From Verrucomicrobiota bacterium (lineage in GTDB: Bacteria; Verrucomicrobiota; Verrucomicrobiia; Limisphaerales; JAEYXS01), in assembly GCA_023431185.1 (NCBI GenBank), contig JAEYXS010000037.1:46802-110801 (forward strand): a DNA stretch of 64,000 nucleotides, given 5' to 3'. Both the position numbers and the translations under genes were made by a program. The notes beneath the pieces were generated by a model. The model saw nothing but the letters and a program-made list of their open reading frames with translations. It did not search any database and had not been told where the DNA came from. The stretch's first letter is position 1, and each line of letters opens with the position of its first letter. Positions 51,877 to 60,584 of this stretch are shown one piece after another.

Positions 51877-52908
51877 TTACTTTTTCAGTTCGTAGTCGGA
51901 AGGCTTCGTCCCCTTCTTGGCACCATTGAAGCCATACATGGTAGGCTTGAATTCACCGACGTAATCTACGTTCGCTTTGGCTGGGATGCTTTTCTCCATG
52001 CCCAAGGCCCAGAAACTGCCATTGACGAGAAGGCGGCGGAGGCCTTCGCTCTGGAGGTCGGTGGCCGCCCCCATAGTGGTGGTCAGGATCTTGTTCGTCT
52101 TGCCCGCCTCATTCTTGTATTCGCGCGTCCAGACGATGGGTTGCAGTGGATTGTTTTTTTCAAATTTATCCGTCGGCTTCTGTTTGCCTTCTACAGGCGG
52201 GTCGGTGGGTTTCATGCCTACGAGCACCTGCCCACGCACCAAGATATTCGCATCAGGAGGAGGCGTGGCGGTATAGACATCGGAATCACCAAAAATGTCG
52301 GTCACACCTTTAAGAACGGGGTGATCTTTCGCGGAAGCTTCGATGATGCCGCGCGTGGCTTCCCGCTTGTGGGCGCCGTGATGGGCCACCCACGTCTCCC
52401 CGAGCACCTGCTTGCCGAAGCCACCTTTCCATTCGCTGCTGTTGAAGCTGTATTTCTTGTATTTGCTGTCGCTGTCCTTCGGGTAGTTGAAGGCGTGGGT
52501 GCTGGTCCGCAGGGCGATGATGGGTTTACCGCTCTCGTAGTAATCCACGAAATATTTCATCTGGTCATCCGGCAAGGCGCGGAAACGCCAGAGCATGATC
52601 ACCAGATCGGCGGTCTTGAGCGTTTCCATGCCGGGGATGTTCTTCTGATTATTCGGATCGATCTCGCCTGTCTCGGGATTGAGCGAGAAGAGGACGGTGC
52701 ATTTGAAACCATGACGCACGGAGAGAATTTTGGCCATCATCGGCAAGCCTTCTTCCGAGCGGTATTCCTCATCACCAGCAAGGAAGACGATATGCTTGCC
52801 TTTGCCGGGGCCTTTTTCGCCCTCGTAAACCACCCAATTGGCAGCCGGGGCTGAATTGATAACCAAACCTAGGAACAGGGCCAACCAAAGTGAGCGCAGG
52901 CATTTCAT
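51877..52908 (-). CDS. Secreted ThuA-domain protein
   Basis: The product has 343 residues with a signal peptide (SLWLALFLGLVINSAPA). The ThuA fold (a trehalose-utilisation protein related to class I glutamine amidotransferases) is seen in HIVFLAGDEEYRSEEGLPMMAKIL, ADLVIMLWRFRALPDDQMKYFVDYYESGKPIIALRTSTHAFNY, and a His-rich LGETWVAHHGAHKREATRG. Such secreted proteins are common in this phylum; the reaction is unknown. The stop lies four bases from the start of the omega-amidase gene on the same strand, so the two are co-transcribed. Confidence 0.9.
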   Translation of the reverse strand: MKCLRSLWLALFLGLVINSAPAANWVVYEGEKGPGKGKHIVFLAGDEEYRSEEGLPMMAKILSVRHGFKCTVLFSLNPETGEIDPNNQKNIPGMETLKTADLVIMLWRFRALPDDQMKYFVDYYESGKPIIALRTSTHAFNYPKDSDSKYKKYSFNSSEWKGGFGKQVLGETWVAHHGAHKREATRGIIEASAKDHPVLKGVTDIFGDSDVYTATPPPDANILVRGQVLVGMKPTDPPVEGKQKPTDKFEKNNPLQPIVWTREYKNEAGKTNKILTTTMGAATDLQSEGLRRLLVNGSFWALGMEKSIPAKANVDYVGEFKPTMYGFNGAKKGTKPSDYELKK

Positions 52909-53028
52909 AGTGATACGGGCGTTTGTGTCCCTAATGATTAAGCGTTTAGACTCTGGGAGACAATAGAAGATTCATTTTGCCCGCCGCTTTGGCTTGAGTG
53001 TGGCGTCCGAATGCCCTACGCATGAGGC

Positions 53029-53724
53029 ATGCTACTTGAGCAACGCGCCACGCAATCAGAAAATCTGGATTTGCCCGGGCGCACGCTCGAGATTGTCAGG
53101 CAGGACTACCAGCAGCTTGCCCGGGTCAACCGGATTTTCCGGTTTGCCGAACCTTTCCAGCGTATGATTCCGGCCACGGTGGGCGAAACCCATTGCCAGT
53201 CGATGAGCTTGCTGGATCTTGGGGCAGGGGATTGCTCGCTTGGTGATACCTTGGAGGCTTGGGCCAAGCAGAAACAGTGGAGCTGGGAAGTGACGCATCT
53301 GGATCTAAGTCCCTTGGCCCTGAGCTTGAACGAAAGTCCGCGACGAGTGGTCGGCTCGGCGCTTGCGTTACCGTTTCGAGATAATAGTTTCGATGTCGTG
53401 ATCGCTGCGCAGATGACGCATCATCTGGAGGTGCCGCAGGGAGTGGTGAATCATTTCCGGGAGGCTTATCGGGTGGCGAGAAAGATGGTCATCATCTATG
53501 ACCTGCATCGCACGGTACCCATGTATCTGCTCGTGTGGGGGACTTTGATCTGTCTGCGAGCACCGAAGGATTTTAGGGATGATGGTCTGCTTTCCGTGAA
53601 GAAAGGGTGGCGGCCGCCAGAATGGCTGGCCATGGCCAAAGCGGCCGGGATTGCGGATGCAAACGTGGCTGTGGATCGGGCGGCGCGCGTGGTGCTGCGT
53701 GTGGTCAAGCCTGCGACGGTTTGA
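53029..53724 (+). CDS. Class I SAM-dependent methyltransferase
   Basis: The product has 231 residues. SAM-binding motif I is LLDLGAGDCSLGDTLEAW, followed by THLDLSPLALSL, GSALALPFRDNSFDVVIAAQMTHHLEV and the motif FREAYRVARKMVIIYDLHRT. This resembles small-molecule methyltransferases of the UbiE/PlpK type; the substrate cannot be given. Its 3' end overlaps the glycosyltransferase gene on the opposite strand by 20 bases. Confidence 0.88.
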   Translation: MLLEQRATQSENLDLPGRTLEIVRQDYQQLARVNRIFRFAEPFQRMIPATVGETHCQSMSLLDLGAGDCSLGDTLEAWAKQKQWSWEVTHLDLSPLALSLNESPRRVVGSALALPFRDNSFDVVIAAQMTHHLEVPQGVVNHFREAYRVARKMVIIYDLHRTVPMYLLVWGTLICLRAPKDFRDDGLLSVKKGWRPPEWLAMAKAAGIADANVAVDRAARVVLRVVKPATV

Positions 53725-54427
53725 GGGTCTCCGCCGATGGCGTAGGTGACGGGTGGCCCGGTTTCACCGAGTGCAACCAGCGGAACCACCGTAATGAATC
53801 GCGTAGTGGATGAATCTTGCTCTGTTCACCCTTGTAGATCGTCGTGATCGGAACGAAACCGATCCGTCGCTGAGCCAAGGCCATCTGCACCAGCATTTCG
53901 GATTCGATCTCAAAGCCAGTGGTGGTCAGATTCAGGCCGGTGAGGGCTTCCAGGCGGACCAGACGGAAGCCGCATTGGGTGTCGGGCAATGGTTGGCCGA
54001 CCAAGTTGGAGATACGATAGCTGAGATACCGATTGGTCCAATACCGTACGAAAGGCATGTTCGCACGCTGCGTCATGCGATTGCCGATGAGGAGGTCGGG
54101 TTTGCAACGCTCCGCTTGGGCGAAGAAAGCCGGGATGTCGGTCGCGCTATGCTGACCGTCGCCATCCATGAGCAAGGCCCAGCGATAGCCCAGTTGTTTC
54201 GCCCGATCGAGACCTTGGCGAAGGGCGACTCCCTTGCCCTGATTCTGGGCCAAGGCCAGGATTTCAGTGCCAAATTTGCGGGCGACAGCTTGAGTGCCAT
54301 CGGTTGAACCATCATCCACAACCAGAATGTTGGGCAGATGCTTGCGCAATTCGGGCAGCAACGCAGCCAATCCCTGTTCCTCATTGGAACAGGGTATCAC
54401 GGCGAGGCATTGTTGCGGCCAGTTCAT
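53705..54427 (-). CDS. Family 2 glycosyltransferase (dolichol-phosphate mannosyltransferase-like)
   Basis: The product has 240 residues of GT-A fold: AVIPCSNEEQGLAALLPEL, ILVVDDGSTDGTQAVARKFG, the metal-binding LMDGDGQHSATDIPAFF, LLIGNRMTQRANMPFVRYWTNR and DTQCGFRLVRLEAL. This is the DPM1/DPG synthase-like branch, which adds a sugar to a polyprenyl phosphate at the membrane. There are no C-terminal membrane segments. Its end overlaps the methyltransferase gene on the other strand by 20 bases. Confidence 0.92.
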   Translation of the reverse strand: MNWPQQCLAVIPCSNEEQGLAALLPELRKHLPNILVVDDGSTDGTQAVARKFGTEILALAQNQGKGVALRQGLDRAKQLGYRWALLMDGDGQHSATDIPAFFAQAERCKPDLLIGNRMTQRANMPFVRYWTNRYLSYRISNLVGQPLPDTQCGFRLVRLEALTGLNLTTTGFEIESEMLVQMALAQRRIGFVPITTIYKGEQSKIHPLRDSLRWFRWLHSVKPGHPSPTPSAETLKPSQA

Positions 54428-54551
54428 GCTGTGAGGCTAGCTTACTGCACAGAAGGTGAACAAGCAAAGGATGTGCTATCAGGGCCGGATGGCCTGATGG
54501 TGGAAATTTAACCTTTGCGGCTGGCATGGTTAAGGCTTAACTAGCAACGAG

Positions 54552-55562
54552 ATGGATATGTCATTCCAACCAACTGCTGAGATGCTGGCCGCCCGCGGGA
54601 GCGAGCAAGGGCAGTGGATGGAGCGCGCATCGGCGATGCGTGATCAGCGCTTCGGGCGGCGGGCATTTGTCCGCGCGGTGGTGGAGGTCTCCAATTTTTG
54701 CCGTGAGAATTGCGAGTATTGCGGCATGCGTCGTGATAACAAATCCCTGAGCCGGTTTCGTGGTCAGGTGGAGCAGTTGGCCGAACTGGTCATTGAGCAT
54801 CGCCCTCCGAGCATTACCGACCTGAATATCCAGACAGGTGAAGATCCGGTGGCGGTCCGGGAAGTAGTTTTGCCATTGATCAAGATTTTGCAACGGGAGA
54901 CAGCGCTGGGGTTGAGTGTTTGTCTGGGGACGTTGAACCCGGAGTTGTATTCCGCGCTGCAAGAGGCGGGCGCGAGCATCTATATCATCAAGTTCGAGAT
55001 TGCGGATCGCACGATATACGGGCGGCGTCATGCGCCTGGCACGTATGAGGAACGCCTGGCAAACATCCGGCATCTGGCAGAGAAGGGATGGAATGTGAGT
55101 TCCGGTTTCATCTCAGGGCTGCCCGGGCAGACGATGGAGGATGTGCTGGAGAATCTGGCTTTGGCCAACTCGCTGCCCTTGGCGGGCTGCAGCGTGAGCC
55201 CGTTCATACCCGGTGAATCCACGCCGCTGGCCAATGAGACCACGGCGGATATCGAGTTGGTCTTGAACAGCATGGCGGCGATGCGGTTGATGCGGCCGAA
55301 CTGGGTGATCCCGGTGGTCAGTGCGATGAATCTGGCAGATCCGGTAGAAGGGTATCGGCGGGGATGGCGTACGGGGGCGAATCTCGCCACGATCAACATG
55401 ACGCCGGACGACGTGCGCGGCGACTATCTGCTCTACAAGCGTGATCGTTTTATCATGACGGAAGGGCGCATCTTGAAGGCGCTGGAGCAGGAGAGGTTGC
55501 AGCCTTCCGAAACAGGATTGGCGGAGCATTATCGGACGCAGCGTGAGCTCGCCACTACCTGA
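54552..55562 (+). CDS. Radical SAM protein, BioB/HydE/PylB-like
   Basis: The product has 336 residues. The cluster motif CX3CX2C is Cys50, Cys54, Cys57 (VSNFCRENCEYCGMRRDN). TIM-barrel signatures are GEDPVAVREV, GLSVCLGTLN, and SSGFISGLPGQTMEDVLENLALANSLPLAGCSVSPFIPGESTPL. This is closest in pattern to the HydE/PylB/BioB-like group (the BATS-type C-terminus includes GANLATINMTPDDVRGDYLLYKRDRFIM). The window has no [FeFe]-hydrogenase, hydF, hydG or pyrrolysine genes, so the product is not known. It ends one base before the halogenase-like gene on the opposite strand. Confidence 0.9.
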   Translation: MDMSFQPTAEMLAARGSEQGQWMERASAMRDQRFGRRAFVRAVVEVSNFCRENCEYCGMRRDNKSLSRFRGQVEQLAELVIEHRPPSITDLNIQTGEDPVAVREVVLPLIKILQRETALGLSVCLGTLNPELYSALQEAGASIYIIKFEIADRTIYGRRHAPGTYEERLANIRHLAEKGWNVSSGFISGLPGQTMEDVLENLALANSLPLAGCSVSPFIPGESTPLANETTADIELVLNSMAAMRLMRPNWVIPVVSAMNLADPVEGYRRGWRTGANLATINMTPDDVRGDYLLYKRDRFIMTEGRILKALEQERLQPSETGLAEHYRTQRELATT

Positions 55563-55563
55563 A

Positions 55564-57153
55564 TCAAAGCACGGTAGTCTGCGCCACGGCCTTGGGGGAC
55601 GACTGAGTCATCGAACTCTTAGCCTTGGCTGCCGTCACAGTTTGAGAGGAGAACCAAGTGCGCCAGCCTTCGGTGATCTCTAACCAGCTCCAATAGAGCA
55701 TGGCCTTGAAAATGAATTTCAGTGAGCCAAGCTCAAAAGTATAACCAGGAAACATGTAACGCCGGTTATCGTTCATCTGCCCGGCCACACCACGTTCGAA
55801 CCGCGATTGTGCCATCGCGGCAAAGCGCCGGTTATACGTCCGCATGAAATGATAGAATGGCGTGGACGGCGGCGTGGAGTAATACGGCTCCAGCAAGGCT
55901 AAGTTGCCGCGACGGAATGGTTGCGAAGCGACCCCATGGTAATACAGGCCCAAATCCATGAGGAATGCTGCCTTTAGCAGATCAAACTCGCCCATGTAGT
56001 AGTACTTGTCCTGATAGATGGCCTGGAACCAACGGTGATAGCTGCGGTTGTAATCCGCATTCATGCGGTCAACCAATGGAGCGACGGTCTCACCCTTGGT
56101 CGCCTTGAGCACCAAATTGGTAGCGGAGGAAACACTGAAGGAAAGCCAGTCAAGGCCCGGACTGTAGAAGGGATCTAAAAAACCGGCGGCATCACTGACC
56201 AAGGCAAAGCCATCACCTGCAAAAGTCGTGCTGTAGTAGGCCAGATTACGGCGAGTATGGATATCACCTTCCGTCGGCTCTGCATCGCGCATCAATTCCG
56301 CCCCGACGGGATGCTCCATCAGAAACTTCTTCAACCGCTCGCTAGGTCGGCCACCTTCGGGTATCTCCAGAATTCGTTGATCGAACACCGCGCCGATGCT
56401 GACATCGCCGCCTTTGAGGGGGATCCACCAAGCCCACCAACCGCGCCCCATCAGATGATTCGTCGCTGAACCGCGCTGGCCGTAGCAGGTGGCGGCCCAC
56501 TGCGGGAATTTCTTTTTCAGCTCCAGGCTTTCCCAGTCTTTCACGCCGGTCCAGCGGGACCAAATTGTGGCCGTGGGATGGGCTTCGTTACGACGCCACC
56601 AGCCTTCCTGCCGGGCAAGCAGGGCGGCCACCCCGGATGCATCGATGACCCAGCGAGCCTTGAAGGTTTTCTCGATGCCATCCACCTTGGCGATGACCTG
56701 TTGCTGGCCGCCAGATTGCAGTTTGATTTCCCGCACGGTCGCGGGGCGGACCAGCTCTGCCCCCGACTCCATGGCTCGGCGCAGGACTTCTTCATCCAAG
56801 GTGGCGCGATCCACCAAGTAGGCCGGTACGCGGGACCAATACTTGCCGCCGATTTCGGAGCAATCTGTGATGTTCTTTGTTTTCTCGTTTGCGAACCAAA
56901 AACGGAGGCCGTGTTTGCAGAGGTGTGACTCGTTGAGGTGCTTGGTCAGGCCCAACACCCGTGTGAGGAAAAAAGTGCTGATCTCGATGGTGGCTTCGCC
57001 AACCCGGCGTTGGAGGGTATCCCGACGATCCAGAATGAGCACCCGCAGGCCAGGATTCTCCTGCTTCAGGATGAATGCCGAGGCCGCACCCGCCATGGCA
57101 CCGCCCACGACGATGACATCGTATTCGTTTGGAGCAGTGGTAGTGGGATTCAC
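55564..57153 (-). CDS. Flavin-dependent halogenase-like oxidoreductase
   Basis: The product has 529 residues. An FAD-binding dinucleotide fold opens it (YDVIVVGGAMAGAASAFIL), followed by VGEATIEISTFFL and Lys80 in CKHGLRFWF, which lies where flavin halogenases carry the catalytic Lys. The halogenase motif W-x-W-x-I-P is intact at residues 240-245 (GRGWWAWWIPLKGG). ALVSDAAGFLDPFYSPG is the second FAD site. It probably halogenates or hydroxylates an unknown aromatic or lipid substrate, with no NRPS or PKS nearby. A monooxygenase without halogenation is the main alternative. The C-terminal 100 residues are aromatic-rich. Confidence 0.85.
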   Translation of the reverse strand: MNPTTTAPNEYDVIVVGGAMAGAASAFILKQENPGLRVLILDRRDTLQRRVGEATIEISTFFLTRVLGLTKHLNESHLCKHGLRFWFANEKTKNITDCSEIGGKYWSRVPAYLVDRATLDEEVLRRAMESGAELVRPATVREIKLQSGGQQQVIAKVDGIEKTFKARWVIDASGVAALLARQEGWWRRNEAHPTATIWSRWTGVKDWESLELKKKFPQWAATCYGQRGSATNHLMGRGWWAWWIPLKGGDVSIGAVFDQRILEIPEGGRPSERLKKFLMEHPVGAELMRDAEPTEGDIHTRRNLAYYSTTFAGDGFALVSDAAGFLDPFYSPGLDWLSFSVSSATNLVLKATKGETVAPLVDRMNADYNRSYHRWFQAIYQDKYYYMGEFDLLKAAFLMDLGLYYHGVASQPFRRGNLALLEPYYSTPPSTPFYHFMRTYNRRFAAMAQSRFERGVAGQMNDNRRYMFPGYTFELGSLKFIFKAMLYWSWLEITEGWRTWFSSQTVTAAKAKSSMTQSSPKAVAQTTVL

Positions 57154-57162
57154 AAAGGTAAA

Positions 57163-57753
57163 TCAGTCAACCCGGCTCGGCGTGATGTCGATCTTGCTGA
57201 CCTTGGCGTCGTCGCAGTCAATCCAGATCTCACCGATCTTCACATCCTTGCTGCCCTTGAGTTTGGCTGCCCAGAGAGAAATCTTCCAAACAGGATCGCT
57301 GTCTGGGCCGCGCTCCAGTTTCATCTCGGAAGCGGTGACTTTCAGGTTCTCCAAGATGGGCTCTTTGAGTGCGATCTTGAGTGCCTTGTCGGAATCGGTC
57401 TTCAGCTTCTTCTCATCCAAGGTGCCATCCTTGTCCGTGATCGGCTCCAGCAGGCGGAGGGGGCGCTTGACGGACATCATCTTACCCGCACCGAATTTGA
57501 CTTCCACGGCCTTCATGGTGGCGGTTTCGTCGCGATAGACAACGAACCAGACATTCGGAGTGGTGGTGCCGATGGACTTGTCGGAGCGGATCTGCACGAC
57601 CTTGTCCTTGGCCTGTTCACCCACGTATTTATTGCCTTCCTTGGCCAGATCGAAAGCGGTCAGGTCTTTGGCCGAGGCGGTCAGGGCGGAGGTAGCCAGC
57701 ACGCAGGCGGCAAAGGTGATGCCCAGGTGGCGAAACGGAAAAGTCATTCTCAT
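57163..57753 (-). CDS. Secreted hypothetical protein
   Basis: The start chosen is the ATG at 57753 (MRMTFPFRHLGITFAACVLATSALTASAKD), which gives a good signal peptide; the frame opens at 57786. The mature region of about 165 residues mixes beta strands and charged helices (NVWFVVYRDETATMKAVEVKFGAG, VWKISLWAAKLKGSKDVKIGEIWID), a pattern that recalls PepSY-like domains, but the family is not recognised. It follows the halogenase-like gene upstream by nine bases on the same strand only in the sense of order, and is read before it is not clear. Confidence 0.68.
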   Translation of the reverse strand: MRMTFPFRHLGITFAACVLATSALTASAKDLTAFDLAKEGNKYVGEQAKDKVVQIRSDKSIGTTTPNVWFVVYRDETATMKAVEVKFGAGKMMSVKRPLRLLEPITDKDGTLDEKKLKTDSDKALKIALKEPILENLKVTASEMKLERGPDSDPVWKISLWAAKLKGSKDVKIGEIWIDCDDAKVSKIDITPSRVD

Positions 57754-57817
57754 GCGGGCAGAGTAGCGCAATTTTTGCTCAGTCACAACCTCGAAAACGG
57801 GCTGGTTACGAATGGAC

Positions 57818-58156
57818 CTAGAGGTAGGTTTGCAGTTTGGGCCAGAGCAGGAATTTCACCGCCCAGAAAATGACGCCGATGAGGAGGATGACGGCTATCC
57901 ATTTGACGATGGTCAGGGCTGGATTAGCTGGGGCCGCTTGGGGACCTTCGTTGCCCTCTTCCGCAGCCTCATTTCCAGGGTAAGCGACCTTCTTTTCTGC
58001 CTGGATCAGTTGCTCGACGCGCCATTGGATGTAGGTGGCCTTGGTCTTGTTTTCATCGCCTTGACAACGGGCGAGCGCCTTGGTCCACAGACCATCGTTG
58101 ATACGGCCCTCGCGCAATTCATCGGCCACGGCCTGATAGTATTTCTCGTCGTCCAT
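57818..58156 (-). CDS. Small single-pass membrane protein
   Basis: The product has 112 residues: a soluble helical N-terminus (MDDEKYYQAVADELREGRINDGLWTKALARCQGDENKTKATYIQWRVEQLI), an acidic/Pro linker and one C-terminal membrane segment (LTIVKWIAVILLIGVIFWAVKFLLW). The N-terminal pattern ADELREG-IN-GLWTKALA-CQGDE is seen in short membrane-anchored proteins of unknown function in many bacteria. It is likely cytoplasmic-facing and tail-anchored. Confidence 0.72.
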   Translation of the reverse strand: MDDEKYYQAVADELREGRINDGLWTKALARCQGDENKTKATYIQWRVEQLIQAEKKVAYPGNEAAEEGNEGPQAAPANPALTIVKWIAVILLIGVIFWAVKFLLWPKLQTYL

Positions 58157-58208
58157 GCGGTGTGAGCGAGTTTGTAGCGCGGAAGCTCACAGACTGCAAA
58201 TCCCTTTA

Positions 58209-60584
58209 CTACTGGGTGCTGGCGGTGGTGGCTGGTTTCTTGTGGCGCACCTTGAGCATCACTGGAAAGGATGTTTGCAACCCTTGGCTGCCGGCGGTGG
58301 CGCGGGCGGATTTCACGACCACCTGACAGAGGCGGTCGGTCTCAGGGACCCACTTGAAGGCCATCAGGAAGATCTCGCGTTCATCTTCACCCGCGCGGAT
58401 CTGCACCCCATTCAGGCCGACGTTGTCCACGATCACACCGTGGGGAAGGTTGTCCATGTCCAAGTTGATAAGATTCGTTTCACCCTTGCGCTGGACCTTG
58501 ATGAGCGCACTGACAGTCTCACCGGGGTGAATGATGATCTCAGGGATCACCTGGCTGCCGATGGTCACCGAGGTGGTATTTGTGGGAATCAGCGAGAGCA
58601 AGAATTTCGGCGGGGCATCCAGTTTGAGGGTGCCCAGGCTGTTGGCTTCTCGGGTCACGGTCTGGCCATTGATGATCGCGGTGGCGATGGCCTTGGCTTT
58701 CGTGGCGTCCGCCATGGCGGGGGCTTTGGCATCGGGCAGGGCGTAGATGATGCCTTCAGCCGTGAAATGGCCGGCTTGCACAGTGACGGGCGAAGATGAG
58801 TAGAATCCTGCCGGGAGGTCTTTGATGTCCACCTTGATTTCGCCATCGAATCCATCCAGGCGATCCACCTCAATGGTGACGGCACGGCCATTCCCCGGAG
58901 GCACGCTGGGGTTCGCCCCGGCCACGCGTACGCGATAGTCGGGATTGGCCGGTCGGATGGTGAGCCGGTAATTGTGGAGTTCTCCATTCAAGCCCCGGCT
59001 GTCACTGACACGGACGAGGTAGGTGCCGGTTTTGGGAGCTTTGAACAGCAGTCTTGAGTCGCTGCCCAGATAGCGCAACTCATCATCGTCATTCTCGTAA
59101 TTCAGCGTGAAACTCGGGAGGCCATTGGGAACGAGTTTCGTGCCGGGCGGATGCGGTTCCACGATGTAGAATGGCTCATACAAGGCATGGGATGCCGCAG
59201 TGGTGCCGAAGTAGGTCACGCGCTTGTTATCGCGGAAATACATCTGAAAGCCGGAATCAGGACCGAATGGCCAACGATACAGTCTGCCCACTTCGCCGGC
59301 CATGTAGAGATATTGGTTCAATTCCATCTCCTCCCAAAACTCGGTGCGGATCTCAACGGTCACAGGATCGACAGTCCGGGCGGATTTGTTCCAGGAATCG
59401 CGCGTGGCTTGCAGGAGCACTTGTGGCACGGGGCGGCCATCTGGATACAAGACTTCAATCTTGGTGTCAGCGAGGGAGCCTCGCTGGGCTGCCAAGGTCT
59501 CGAACATCAAGGACTCGCCTTCCTCGGCTTCGAAGCGATAGAGGTCAACATCCGGGCTTGTTTGTTTTTTCTCCGCCAGCAAACGGCCGTTGATATAGCT
59601 GGGGATTTTCACCGATTGAGCCTCGCCAGCCGAGTTGTTCGGTTCCTGTTCGGTCACGGTAGGCAACTCTTCAGCCAAAACTTTTAGTGCTGCCCGGCTG
59701 CGATAATCATCGGGCACGGGGACAACGGTTTCACCTTTCACTTTCGCTTCAACGCGTACGATGGGATAAGCACCCAAGTTGGCACCGATGAGTTCTACGT
59801 GCGCAGATTCACCGACACTTACAGTGTTCGGATGCAACAGTGAGACAAAAGGCAATTCACCCGCGGAAAGGCGATAGAACTGATCCTTCGACATCGCCAT
59901 GGTGGAATCAGAAATCTCCAATCGATAGGTGCCGTTTCGGGTTACGGTGTAGGTGAGAAAAGTATCTTCACTGGCGGCGAGCGGTTGTGCATCGGCCAAC
60001 TGTACGCCTTGACCATCAAGCAGGCGCAAGCGCGGGCTGGGGATGGTGGAACCGATGCTTTTTACGCTCAGTTCGAAGACGAGCTGCTGGCCTTTGCGCG
60101 CAGTGAACTCGTAAGTGTCCGTGTCTCCGAGCGGGGCAAGCTCGCCCCAAACACCCACCGGCAAGGAAGTCAATGAGGTGACGACATTGGTGGATTCGAC
60201 GATCTGGGGCAGGACATCTACATGCAGTTTGATGCGGGCGCTTTCACCTTGGGCATTAAGAACGGAAACTTCGATCGGAGCACGGGCCGCTTTTTCGGAG
60301 ACGGTCAACTCCGCCCAGGCAGCAGTCGCCGTGGGTTTGGGTTCGGTGAGCAAACGTGCTTTTACTTCCGCCGAATGGGATTTGATTTCGGTCAATGCTG
60401 CCAAATCTTTACCGATCAGCTTCACCTGACTGGTGACCCCGCGATGCAGTCCGCGAATCTCCGCACGTTCCAAGGTGGGCTTGGGCGCGGCCATCTTCTT
60501 GGGAGCTTCAGCTGCGTATGACCATTCGGGAGAGGCCAACCCAAGGGCGAAACAAACAACGAGAAAAAGGCGGAGTGATTTCAT
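58209..60584 (-). CDS. Large secreted PPC-domain protein
   Basis: The ATG at 60584 gives 791 residues starting with a signal peptide (SLRLFLVVCFALGLASPEWSYA). The frame opens at 60719 without match. At least two PPC (pre-peptidase C-terminal) beta-sandwich domains are visible: GELAPLGDTDTYEFTARKGQQLVFEL with RLLDGQG and LTYTVTRNGTYRLEISD, and a second with DVDLYRFEAEEGESLMFE and FKAPKTGTYLVRVSDSRG. This is typical of a planctomycete/verrucomicrobial surface family whose members sit beside cytochrome-WD40 proteins. Its start overlaps the stop of the cytochrome-WD40 gene (ATGA), so the two are coupled. Confidence 0.88.
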   Translation of the reverse strand: MKSLRLFLVVCFALGLASPEWSYAAEAPKKMAAPKPTLERAEIRGLHRGVTSQVKLIGKDLAALTEIKSHSAEVKARLLTEPKPTATAAWAELTVSEKAARAPIEVSVLNAQGESARIKLHVDVLPQIVESTNVVTSLTSLPVGVWGELAPLGDTDTYEFTARKGQQLVFELSVKSIGSTIPSPRLRLLDGQGVQLADAQPLAASEDTFLTYTVTRNGTYRLEISDSTMAMSKDQFYRLSAGELPFVSLLHPNTVSVGESAHVELIGANLGAYPIVRVEAKVKGETVVPVPDDYRSRAALKVLAEELPTVTEQEPNNSAGEAQSVKIPSYINGRLLAEKKQTSPDVDLYRFEAEEGESLMFETLAAQRGSLADTKIEVLYPDGRPVPQVLLQATRDSWNKSARTVDPVTVEIRTEFWEEMELNQYLYMAGEVGRLYRWPFGPDSGFQMYFRDNKRVTYFGTTAASHALYEPFYIVEPHPPGTKLVPNGLPSFTLNYENDDDELRYLGSDSRLLFKAPKTGTYLVRVSDSRGLNGELHNYRLTIRPANPDYRVRVAGANPSVPPGNGRAVTIEVDRLDGFDGEIKVDIKDLPAGFYSSSPVTVQAGHFTAEGIIYALPDAKAPAMADATKAKAIATAIINGQTVTREANSLGTLKLDAPPKFLLSLIPTNTTSVTIGSQVIPEIIIHPGETVSALIKVQRKGETNLINLDMDNLPHGVIVDNVGLNGVQIRAGEDEREIFLMAFKWVPETDRLCQVVVKSARATAGSQGLQTSFPVMLKVRHKKPATTASTQ

